Shown one piece after another: positions 1 through 7,637 of a DNA stretch of 20,132 bases. Made by a program: the position numbers and the translations under genes. The notes under the pieces were generated by a model. That model was given only the letters and a program-made list of their open reading frames with translations, was not told where the DNA came from and made no database searches. The stretch comes from CAZALT01 sp964485515 (lineage in GTDB: Bacteria > Actinomycetota > Acidimicrobiia > Acidimicrobiales > Acidimicrobilacustridaceae). The stretch is from the NCBI GenBank assembly GCA_964485515.1, contig CAZALT010000051.1:1-20132 (forward strand), read 5' to 3'. Every line of letters starts with the position of its first letter. The stretch's first letter is position 1.

Positions 1-436
1 GGCATTTCCGCGGACGCGGCCAGATCAACCAGCCCGAGCGACTGAAAGAGCCGGGTTAGCGGTAGTTGTCGGATTTTCGCTTGCGTACCCGTTCGCTGTT
101 CGCATGGCGTTGCACAACGTATCGGGGTTGAGGAAGAACCAAGAAACAGAAGAATCAGGCGAGCAGCCCCAATGACGAGCGCTCGGTGACCGCCAATCCC
201 GCCGACGGAACCACCCCAGGTCGGCCCTCCAGGTCTTCGGTGACACGCCGAGGCGGTGAGCTGTGGGGGCTACCCCACGAGCCAGGTCCGGGTTCGGTCG
301 AGGACATGAGTTCGCCTGTTCTCCTGGGTGCCGAAGCGGCTGGGGTGCGTCTGACATCGGCTCACCTGCCCGCCAGGGCTGCTGCCACCTGGCATGGGAG
401 GTTGGTGTCGGTGGGCGCCGGTAGCCTTGCCTGCCT
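1..436. other. Left-edge non-coding stretch and ftsH leader
   Basis: I recognise no gene here. At the left edge forward frame 3 is open to a TAG at 57-59 and frame 2 is open to a TGA at 172-174, so the tail of an upstream gene may lie here, but neither peptide resembles a family I know. Positions 60-165 are less GC-rich than the rest. Two small hairpins are visible: 263-278 (6-bp stem, 4-nt loop) and 372-393 (6-bp stem, 10-nt loop). Neither is followed by a T tract. A short forward frame at 186-440 and the long reverse frames across this stretch show no domain and are probably chance openings. Confidence 0.5.
422..427 (+). promoter_or_regulatory. Possible -10 box for ftsH (leaderless type)
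   Basis: TAGCCT fits the actinobacterial TAnnnT -10 pattern and lies 9 nt before the GTG start of ftsH. There is no purine-rich ribosome binding site directly before that GTG, which would fit a leaderless or nearly leaderless transcript. No convincing -35 box is seen at 17 nt. This is weak evidence. Confidence 0.2.
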
Positions 437-2370
<1,934 letters not shown>

Positions 2371-2374
<4 letters not shown>

Positions 2375-2979
2375 CCCGAATCGACGAGACCATCCTCGGT
2401 GCTGTCAGCGGTGACGGCGTCGACCTGCCTCGCATCGAGGCGGCGGTGCGCGAGATCCTCCACGCCATCGGCGAGGACCCCGACCGCGACGGCCTGCTCG
2501 ACACCCCCCGGCGGGTGGCCAAGATGTACGCCGAGGTGTTCGCTGGGCTCCAGGAGTCCCCCGACGACCACCTCCAGGTCGTGTTCGAGGCCCACCACGA
2601 CGAGATGGTCATGGTGCGCGACATCGCCCTCACCTCGATGTGCGAGCACCACCTCGTGCCGTTCATCGGCAAGGCCCACGTGGCCTACATCCCCAACTCC
2701 GACGGTCGGGTCACCGGCCTGTCGAAGCTGGCCCGGCTCGTCGACGGCTACGCCAAGCGCCCCCAGGTCCAAGAGCGTCTCACCACCCAGATCGCCGACG
2801 AGATCGAACGCACGCTCCAGCCTCGCGGCGTGCTCGTCGTCATCGAGGCCGAGCACCTCTGCATGTCGATGCGCGGCGTGCGCAAGCCCGGCGCCAGCAC
2901 GGTCACGTCCTCGGTGCGGGGGCTGTTCCGGGTCAACGCGTCCACCCGGGCCGAAGCCATGCGCTTCATCGGTCATTGA
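2371..2979 (+). CDS. folE: GTP cyclohydrolase I (type IA)
   Basis: Converts GTP to 7,8-dihydroneopterin triphosphate, the first committed step of folate synthesis, in the cytosol as a homodecamer. The 202-aa length is normal. The zinc ligands are visible as Cys91 and His94 in the CEHHLVPF motif and Cys164 in the LCMSMRG motif. The family signatures DTPRRVAKM (44-52) and GLSKLARLVD (116-125) are intact, so this is the zinc-type IA enzyme and not FolE2. The start is the GTG that overlaps the ftsH stop. The end overlaps the probable TTG start of folP. Confidence 0.98.
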
Positions 2980-3875
2980 GCTCCGACCGCTCCGAGATCT
3001 CCGACCGCTCCGACCGTGCTCCGTCCTCGGCCGTGCCCGGTGCCGAGATCGGGTCGAGCGGCCGACCGATCCCCCAGGTGATGGGAGTCCTGAACGTCAC
3101 GCCCGACTCGTTCAGCGACGGCGGGTTGTGGTTCTCGGCCGACGACGCCGTGGCCCACGGGCGCGAGCTGTTCGCCCAAGGGGCCTCGATCGTCGACGTC
3201 GGGGGCGAATCGACCCGCCCCGGCGCCCGGCCGGTGGCCCTCGACGAGGAGCTGCGTCGGGTGGTGCCCGCCGTCGAGGCGCTCGCCGAGGTGGGCCGGG
3301 TCTCGGTCGACACCCGCAAGCCCGAAGTGGCCCGCGCCGCGGTCGCGGTGGGAGCCACGCTCGTCAACGACATCTCGGCGACCCTCGCCTCCGTGGCTGC
3401 CGAGCTCGGCGTCGGCTGGGTGGCCATGCACATGCAGGGCACTCCCGAGACGATGCAGGCCAACCCCACCTACCGCGACGTCGTCGACGAGGTCCGGGCC
3501 GGCCTCGACGCGGCCGCCACCGCGGCGGAGCTGGCCGGGGTGCGCGAGATCTGGGTCGATCCAGGCTTCGGATTCGGCAAGACCGCGGCCGACAACCTCC
3601 GCCTGCTCCGTCATCTCGACCAGCTCGTCGAGCTCGGCTGGCCGGTGCTGGTCGGGCTCAGCCGAAAGGCCACCCTGGGCCGTCTCCTGGCCGCATCCGA
3701 CGCCGGCGAAGCCGCCACCGGTACCGATCTGGATGCGATCGCGCCGGTCCCGACCGAAGACCGGATCGAGGCCACGATCGCCACACAGGTGTGGGCCATG
3801 CGCCACGGCGCGGCCATGATCCGGGCCCACGATGTCGTCGCCGCCGTCCAAGCGGCCCGAGTCGTGGCAGCATGA
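2976..3875 (+). CDS. folP: Dihydropteroate synthase
   Basis: Condenses 6-hydroxymethyl-dihydropterin diphosphate with p-aminobenzoate; it is the sulfonamide target. Hallmarks in order are MGVLNVTPDSFSDGG, DVGGESTRPGA, VSVDT, VNDIS, DPGFGFGK, VGLSRKATLG and the C-terminal RAH before DVV, all expected in a functional enzyme. The start is uncertain. The TTG at 2976 overlaps the folE stop by 4 bp and gives 299 aa, with a Ser/Asp/Arg-rich leader encoded by a small tandem repeat. A GTG at 3033 gives 280 aa, closer to the family norm. No good ribosome binding site supports either. I list the longer form because 4-bp coupling is the habit of this operon. The stop overlaps the next gene by ATGA. Confidence 0.95.
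   Translation: MSSDRSEISDRSDRAPSSAVPGAEIGSSGRPIPQVMGVLNVTPDSFSDGGLWFSADDAVAHGRELFAQGASIVDVGGESTRPGARPVALDEELRRVVPAVEALAEVGRVSVDTRKPEVARAAVAVGATLVNDISATLASVAAELGVGWVAMHMQGTPETMQANPTYRDVVDEVRAGLDAAATAAELAGVREIWVDPGFGFGKTAADNLRLLRHLDQLVELGWPVLVGLSRKATLGRLLAASDAGEAATGTDLDAIAPVPTEDRIEATIATQVWAMRHGAAMIRAHDVVAAVQAARVVAA
2981..3013 (+). repeat. Short tandem direct repeat at the folE/folP junction
   Basis: A 15-bp sequence (CTCCGACCGCTCCGA) occurs at 2981-2995 and again at 2999-3013, a period of 18 bp. If folP starts at 2976 it encodes a repetitive Ser-Asp-Arg leader. If folP starts at 3033 it lies in the spacer. It looks like a slippage expansion. Confidence 0.8.
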
Positions 3876-4387
3876 GTGCCGTGGCAACCAAGGGCAAATG
3901 GGCACAGGGCATCCGACCCCGCAACTTCTATTGGATCCTGGCCGACCAATTGGCGGTGTGCGAGCGTCCCGGCGGGTACGGCGACAACCACCGGCGGGTA
4001 CGTCGCCAGGAGGAGATCATCTGGATCCGTGAGCAGTCGTTCACGACGGTGGTCTCGCTCATCCCGGCTCCGCACAACCTGCACAACTACGACGAGCTGG
4101 GTGTGCCCTGGCGCCATCGCCCCTTCGCGGCGGGCGACGACACGCAGGCGTTCCTGGGCCGCTTCTTCCCCGAGCTGCGCGACCTCGTCACCGCGGGCGC
4201 CAAGATCCTCGTGCACCAAGACGAGCTCGGCGACCGGGTGTGCGGGCTCATGGCGGGGTTCGTGCTGTGGGACGGCCGCATCGACACCGGCCCTCGGGCC
4301 ATCGCCATCATCGAGCAGATCACCCAGCGTCAGCTGGGCCCGGTCGGCCGCGAGATCGTCAGCGCGGCGGCCAAGCTCCCGTCATGA
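3872..4387 (+). CDS. Dual-specificity-phosphatase-fold protein lacking the catalytic Cys (pseudophosphatase)
   Basis: The 171-aa product reads like a small cysteine-dependent dual-specificity phosphatase: NFYWILADQLAVCERPGG (18-35, the usual opening), a strand-helix region around TTVVSLIPAP (58-67), a GVPWRHRPFAAGDD segment (77-90) where the general-acid loop sits, then a long helix and KILVH (111-115). The P-loop, canonically HCx5R, reads H115-Q116-DELGD-R122, so the nucleophilic Cys is Gln (codon CAA) while the His and Arg are kept. Hydrolysis by the cysteinyl-phosphate mechanism should be impossible. The protein may bind a phosphorylated ligand or act as a scaffold. It overlaps folP by 4 bp (ATGA) and the following small frame by 4 bp, so it is co-translated with the folate genes. 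The fold call is from motif reading only. Confidence 0.8.
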   Translation: MSAVATKGKWAQGIRPRNFYWILADQLAVCERPGGYGDNHRRVRRQEEIIWIREQSFTTVVSLIPAPHNLHNYDELGVPWRHRPFAAGDDTQAFLGRFFPELRDLVTAGAKILVHQDELGDRVCGLMAGFVLWDGRIDTGPRAIAIIEQITQRQLGPVGREIVSAAAKLPS

Positions 4388-4515
4388 TCACCACCGCGGT
4401 CACGGCCACCACCGCGGAGAAGGCCACCACCGCGGAGAAGACCGGCACCTCAGAGATGTCCGGCACCGCGACGATGCCTGGAACCCCGGGCGTGGACCCC
4501 ACCGGCCAGGGCTGA
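4384..4515 (+). CDS. Tiny Thr/Ala-rich reading frame of unknown function
   Basis: A 43-codon frame begins with an ATG that overlaps the preceding stop by 4 bp (ATGA) and ends 7 nt before folB. The product is low-complexity and rich in Thr, Ala, Gly and Pro; it contains two copies of ATTAEK and has no membrane segment, cysteine or known motif. It could be a real coupled small protein, or just a spacer built by repeat expansion that keeps ribosomes moving toward folB. The start/stop overlap typical of this operon is the only positive evidence. Confidence 0.35.
   Translation: MITTAVTATTAEKATTAEKTGTSEMSGTATMPGTPGVDPTGQG
4387..4440 (+). repeat. 18-bp tandem repeat, two exact copies and one diverged copy
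   Basis: GCCACCACCGCGGAGAAG occurs at 4405-4422 and 4423-4440 without interruption. The preceding 18 bp (4387-4404) look like a diverged third copy. The period is a multiple of three, so reading frame is preserved and ATTAEK is encoded twice. Confidence 0.9.
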
Positions 4516-4522
4516 CTCCACC

Positions 4523-4882
4523 ATGAGCGACGTCATCGAGCTGCGGGGGCTGCGTGCCCTGGGGATCTGCGGTGCGCTCCCCGAAGAGCAGGAGCGCCGC
4601 CAACCGCTCGAGGTCGACCTCGACGTCGTCGCCGATCTCGCCCCGGCCGGCGCGTCCGACGACCTCGACGACACCATCAACTACGGACTCATCGCCGAGG
4701 ACGTCGAGCGCGTCATCGTCGAGGAGCGCTTCGTGCTGCTCGAGCGGCTCGCGGCCCGCATCGCCGAGGTCGTGCTGGTCGACGCCCGGGTCGAGTCGGT
4801 GACGGTGTCGGTGCGCAAGCTCCGTCCGCCCGTCCCCCAGCAGCTCGACACGAGCGGCGTGCGCATCACGAGGTCTCGATGA
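4523..4882 (+). CDS. folB: Dihydroneopterin aldolase
   Basis: Cleaves 7,8-dihydroneopterin to 6-hydroxymethyl-7,8-dihydropterin and glycolaldehyde; cytosolic, octameric in the family. The 119-aa length is typical. Expected active-site residues are present: Glu21 or Glu22 after the GALPEEQ turn, Tyr54 in INYGL, Glu74 in LLERLA (pterin recognition) and Lys99 in VSVRKLRPPVP. The ATG at 4523 places these at the numbering seen in characterised enzymes. The stop overlaps the folK start by 4 bp (ATGA), so FolB and FolK, which act consecutively, are made together. Confidence 0.97.
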   Translation: MSDVIELRGLRALGICGALPEEQERRQPLEVDLDVVADLAPAGASDDLDDTINYGLIAEDVERVIVEERFVLLERLAARIAEVVLVDARVESVTVSVRKLRPPVPQQLDTSGVRITRSR

Positions 4883-5337
4883 CCCGCGTCTTCCTGGGGT
4901 TGGGGTCCAACCTCGGCGATCAGCGGGCCTACCTGCGCGACGCCGTCGAGAGCCTGCGCTCGATGGGTCCCGTCCGAGTGTCGAACGTGTGGGAGACCGA
5001 ACCGGTCGGCGGGCCGTCGGGTCAGGCGCCCTACCTGAACATCGTCGTGGAGTTCGAGACCGACCTCACCCCGCGGCGGCTTCTCGGCGTGTGCCACCGG
5101 CTCGAGACCGCTGCCGATCGAGAGCGGCATGAGCGGTGGGGGCCTCGCACCCTCGACGTCGACATCTTGCTCATGGAGGGGGTCGAGATCGACGAGCCCG
5201 ACCTCCAGATCCCGCACCCCCGCATGTACTCGCGGAGGTTCGTGATGGCACCGCTCGCCGAGCTGGCACCCGATGTCGTCGCCGACGACTGGGCCGAGCA
5301 CGCCGAGGGGCGCGTCAGCCGCGACGGCGAGCTCTGA
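4879..5337 (+). CDS. folK: 6-hydroxymethyl-7,8-dihydropterin pyrophosphokinase
   Basis: Transfers diphosphate from ATP to 6-hydroxymethyl-dihydropterin, making the substrate of FolP. The 152-aa protein opens with the strand and loop GLGSNLGD (7-14) and carries the HPPK signature RWGPRTLDVDILL (86-98), in which Asp93 and Asp95 are the magnesium ligands. HPRM (113-116) and the RRF following it fit the conserved pterin and ATP side. Start and coupling are fixed by the ATGA overlap with folB. Five nucleotides separate its stop from the next gene. Confidence 0.97.
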   Translation: MTRVFLGLGSNLGDQRAYLRDAVESLRSMGPVRVSNVWETEPVGGPSGQAPYLNIVVEFETDLTPRRLLGVCHRLETAADRERHERWGPRTLDVDILLMEGVEIDEPDLQIPHPRMYSRRFVMAPLAELAPDVVADDWAEHAEGRVSRDGEL

Positions 5338-5342
5338 CGCAC

Positions 5343-6083
5343 ATGGGTGTGCGGTCGTTCCGGGTGATCGGCCGGGGGCGCGCCGGGGGGAGCATCGCCC
5401 GGGCGCTGGCCTCGGTCGGTTGGACCGAGCTGCCCACGGTGGGCCGCGGCGACGAGCTGGCCGGCGCCGCCGACGGCGTGGACCTGCTGGTGATCGCCAC
5501 GCCCGACGCGGTGATCGAGGAGGTGGCGGCCGCGGTCGCACCGCGCGACCACACCGTCGTCGTCCACCTGTCGGGCGCTCTCGGGCTCGACCTGCTCACC
5601 GGACACCCCCGGGCGGGGGCGCTGCACCCGCTCATGGCCCTGCCCACCCCGGAGCTCGGCGGGGAGCGTCTCCTCGCCGGAGGATGGTTCGCTGTGGCCG
5701 GCGATCCGCTCCTGATCGACCTCGTCGACCAGTTCGGCGGGAACGCCATCGAGCTCGACGATGCCGATCGGGCGATCTACCACGCGACGGCGGCGGTGGC
5801 CTCGAACCACCTGGTCGCCCTGCTCGGCCAGGTCGAGCGGTTGGCGGGCCAGATCGGTGTGCCGTTCGAGGCCTACCTCGCGCTGGCCCGGGCGTCGCTC
5901 GACAACGTGGCGGCGCTGGGCCCAGCGGCTGCGCTGACCGGCCCCGCATCCCGCGGCGACACCGCGACGATCGAAGCCCACCTCGCCGCGCTCCCCGAAG
6001 AGGAGCGGGCGCTCTACCTGGAGTTGGCCCGCGCCGCCGCGCACCTCGCCGGCCGCGACCCCGCCTTCGATCTCGACAGCTGA
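5343..6083 (+). CDS. Rossmann-fold and DUF2520 domain protein
   Basis: The 246-aa protein has an N-terminal dinucleotide-binding fold (GRGRAG at 10-15, then LLVIATPDAVIEE and a VHLSGALG strand) followed by a helical DUF2520 domain beginning around HPLMALPTPELGG. It resembles NADP-dependent reductases with a C-terminal dimerisation domain. From memory, members of this family sit directly before panC in many actinobacteria (Rv3603c in M. tuberculosis). That position, and the absence here of a classical ketopantoate reductase gene (panE), makes an oxidoreductase role in pantothenate synthesis a fair hypothesis, but not shown. The start is ATG 5343; a GTG at 5349 is the alternative. It ends the run of tightly spaced folate genes. 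Confidence 0.88.
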   Translation: MGVRSFRVIGRGRAGGSIARALASVGWTELPTVGRGDELAGAADGVDLLVIATPDAVIEEVAAAVAPRDHTVVVHLSGALGLDLLTGHPRAGALHPLMALPTPELGGERLLAGGWFAVAGDPLLIDLVDQFGGNAIELDDADRAIYHATAAVASNHLVALLGQVERLAGQIGVPFEAYLALARASLDNVAALGPAAALTGPASRGDTATIEAHLAALPEEERALYLELARAAAHLAGRDPAFDLDS

Positions 6084-6093
6084 CGCGCTCCTC

Positions 6094-6147
6094 CCGAACT
6101 GGCTGGGAGAACCCGTCGCATCTGACGCCTTTGGCCTGCCAGTTCGG
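6094..6147 (+). promoter_or_regulatory. Long inverted repeat upstream of panC (copy A of a 52-bp element)
   Basis: CCGAACTGGC (6094-6103) is matched exactly by its reverse complement at 6138-6147. Counting one mismatch, the arms are 12 bp (6095-6106 and 6135-6146) around a 28-nt centre. It sits in the 119-bp gap before panC, the widest gap among the cofactor genes, and ends 56 nt before the panC start. A related element with identical dimensions lies at 19664-19715 in the opposite orientation; my hand alignment gives 37 of 52 identical positions. It could be a dyad operator, an RNA stem or a small dispersed repeat. Confidence 0.6.
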
Positions 6148-6202
6148 TGTGGTGGGTGCGTCGGTGCGGGATCGGGCGGGGCCGTGTGGCACGCTTCGGC
6201 CT

Positions 6203-7057
6203 GTGGATGTGATCACCACCATCGCCGAGCTGCGCGCCGTCGTCGACGCGCACCGACGTGACGGCCGCACGATCGGGTTCGTCCCGACCATGGGCTACCT
6301 CCACGACGGCCACGTGTCGCTGGTGCGAGCATCGGCGTCGGACTGCGACGTCACCGTCGTGTCCATCTTCGTGAACCCGCTCCAGTTCGCCCCCGACGAG
6401 GACCTGGCCAGCTATCCGCGCGACCTCGACCGCGACGTGGCCCTGTGCGCCGGTGCCGGCGCCCACCTCGTGTTCGCGCCGCCGGTGGATGAGATGTACC
6501 CCGAACCGTTGGCCACCGGCGTGCTGGTGTCGGGTCTGAGCGCGTCGATGGAGGGTGCCTCGCGTCCCACCCACTTCGGCGGTGTCGCCACCGTGGTCAC
6601 CAAGCTGTTCAGCATCGTCGGGCCGTGCCGCGCCTACTTCGGCGAGAAGGACTGGCAGCAGCTCGCCATCATCACCCGCCTGGCCCGAGACCTCTCGCTG
6701 CCCGTCGAGGTCGTTGGCTGTCCGATCGTGCGCGAGGCCGACGGCCTCGCCATGTCGAGCCGCAACGTCTACCTCACCCCGGCCGAACGAAGGGCCGCCA
6801 CCGTGTTGCACCGGGCCCTGCTCGCCGGGGCGGAATCGATCCAGCGCGGCGAGCGATCCCCCGACGGCGTGCGCCACACCATCGGCGCCATCGTGGTCTC
6901 CGAGCCCCTGGCCGAGCTGGACTACGTCGAAGTGGTCGACGGCGTCACCCTCGAACGTCCGGCGGAGATCACCGGCGAGGTCCGTCTGTTGGTCGCCGCC
7001 CGTTTTGGCCGTCCCCGGTTGTTGGATAACCTTGGCGTGTCTGTCCCGCCGGGGTGA
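6203..7057 (+). CDS. panC: Pantothenate synthetase (pantoate--beta-alanine ligase)
   Basis: Joins pantoate and beta-alanine with ATP through a pantoyl-adenylate. The 284-aa length is normal. Visible motifs are PTMGYLHDGH (28-37, the HIGH-type nucleotide site with His34 and His37), FVNPLQF (56-62), FGEKDWQQ (146-153) and the MSSRN loop (184-188) equivalent to KMSKS. The start is GTG 6203 or GTG 6209, two codons apart, and neither has a Shine-Dalgarno sequence. A CACGCT sequence 7 nt upstream of 6203 could be a poor -10 of a leaderless transcript. Its co-substrate enzyme PanD is encoded next, 54 nt downstream. Confidence 0.97.
   Translation: MDVITTIAELRAVVDAHRRDGRTIGFVPTMGYLHDGHVSLVRASASDCDVTVVSIFVNPLQFAPDEDLASYPRDLDRDVALCAGAGAHLVFAPPVDEMYPEPLATGVLVSGLSASMEGASRPTHFGGVATVVTKLFSIVGPCRAYFGEKDWQQLAIITRLARDLSLPVEVVGCPIVREADGLAMSSRNVYLTPAERRAATVLHRALLAGAESIQRGERSPDGVRHTIGAIVVSEPLAELDYVEVVDGVTLERPAEITGEVRLLVAARFGRPRLLDNLGVSVPPG
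7005..7032 (+). promoter_or_regulatory. Possible internal promoter at the end of panC
   Basis: TTGGCC (7005-7010) and TAACCT (7027-7032) are separated by 16 nt and would start transcription about 70 nt before panD. The -10 fits TAnnnT and the -35 shares TTG and C with the consensus. Both lie in panC codons, so this may be chance. If real it would let panD-nadB-nadC-coaX be expressed apart from panC. Confidence 0.25.
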
Positions 7058-7099
7058 TGCCCGGCTCCGCACGGTGACTGCGAGCGCAGCGCCAAGCCG

Positions 7100-7106
7100 A
7101 GGGGAG
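7100..7106 (+). promoter_or_regulatory. Ribosome binding site of panD
   Basis: AGGGGAG lies 5 nt before the GTG at 7112 and is one of the clearest Shine-Dalgarno sequences in the window. It decides for GTG 7112 over the in-frame ATG codons at 7124 and 7127. Confidence 0.7.
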
Positions 7107-7111
7107 CGCGA

Positions 7112-7612
7112 GTGCGCCGTCGCATGATGAAGTCCAAGATCCATCGGGCCTGTGTCTCCGATGCCAACCTCCACTACGTGGGGTCGATCACGCTCGACAC
7201 GGAGCTCATGGCGCTCGCCGACCTGCGCGAGTGGGAGCAGGTGGCCGTGGTCGACATCGACAACGGCGCCCGCCTCGAGACCTACGTCATCCCCGGTGGT
7301 CCTGGCGACGTGTGCCTCAACGGCGCCGCGGCACGCCTGGTGCAGCCCGGCGATCGCATCATCGTCATCAGCTACGCCGACTACGAGGACACCGAGCTCG
7401 ACGACTACGAGCCCCGCGTCGTCCACGTCGACACGGCCAACCGGCCCATCAGCGAGGAGCTGGCCGCCGAGATCGCCCGCCGCCAGCACCCCGGACCGAT
7501 CCGCTACACCGAGGTGCCGGCCGGGATGTCCCCCGGGTCGTCCTCCCGGTTGTCCGGCGAGCTCCCCGCGGAGCTGGTCGTCCTCGACGCCGAGCTCGAC
7601 GGAACTCGCTGA
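7112..7612 (+). CDS. panD: Aspartate 1-decarboxylase (pyruvoyl enzyme)
   Basis: Makes beta-alanine from L-aspartate for PanC. The proenzyme cleaves itself between Gly24 and Ser25, turning Ser25 into the pyruvoyl cofactor. Here the cleavage site HYVGSIT has Gly24 and Ser25, and the catalytic Tyr is Tyr58 in ETYVI, exactly the canonical numbering. This confirms the GTG start, as does the strong ribosome binding site. NGAAARL (70-76) is the conserved post-cleavage motif. At 166 aa the product is longer than the usual 126-140 owing to a C-terminal Ser/Gly/Leu/Glu-rich tail from about residue 138. In mycobacteria the C-terminus of PanD is a site of regulation and drug resistance, so the tail may matter. 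Confidence 0.97.
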   Translation: MRRRMMKSKIHRACVSDANLHYVGSITLDTELMALADLREWEQVAVVDIDNGARLETYVIPGGPGDVCLNGAAARLVQPGDRIIVISYADYEDTELDDYEPRVVHVDTANRPISEELAAEIARRQHPGPIRYTEVPAGMSPGSSSRLSGELPAELVVLDAELDGTR

Positions 7613-7637
7613 GCGCAGCGCGCACAGCGGACCCCTC

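Noticed and set aside
1..436. tRNA gene or attachment site in the left flank
   Set aside because: No cloverleaf or T-loop consensus could be assembled from the sequence, and no flanking duplication was seen.
2640..3875. A 411-aa extended frame joining folE-overlapping sequence to folP
   Set aside because: The part before 2976 is an Arg-rich out-of-frame reading of folE; folP homology begins only at the MGVLNV motif.
6094..6147. Intrinsic terminator after the DUF2520 gene
   Set aside because: The loop is 34 nt and no T tract follows; the second copy elsewhere makes a shared element more likely, although termination is not excluded.
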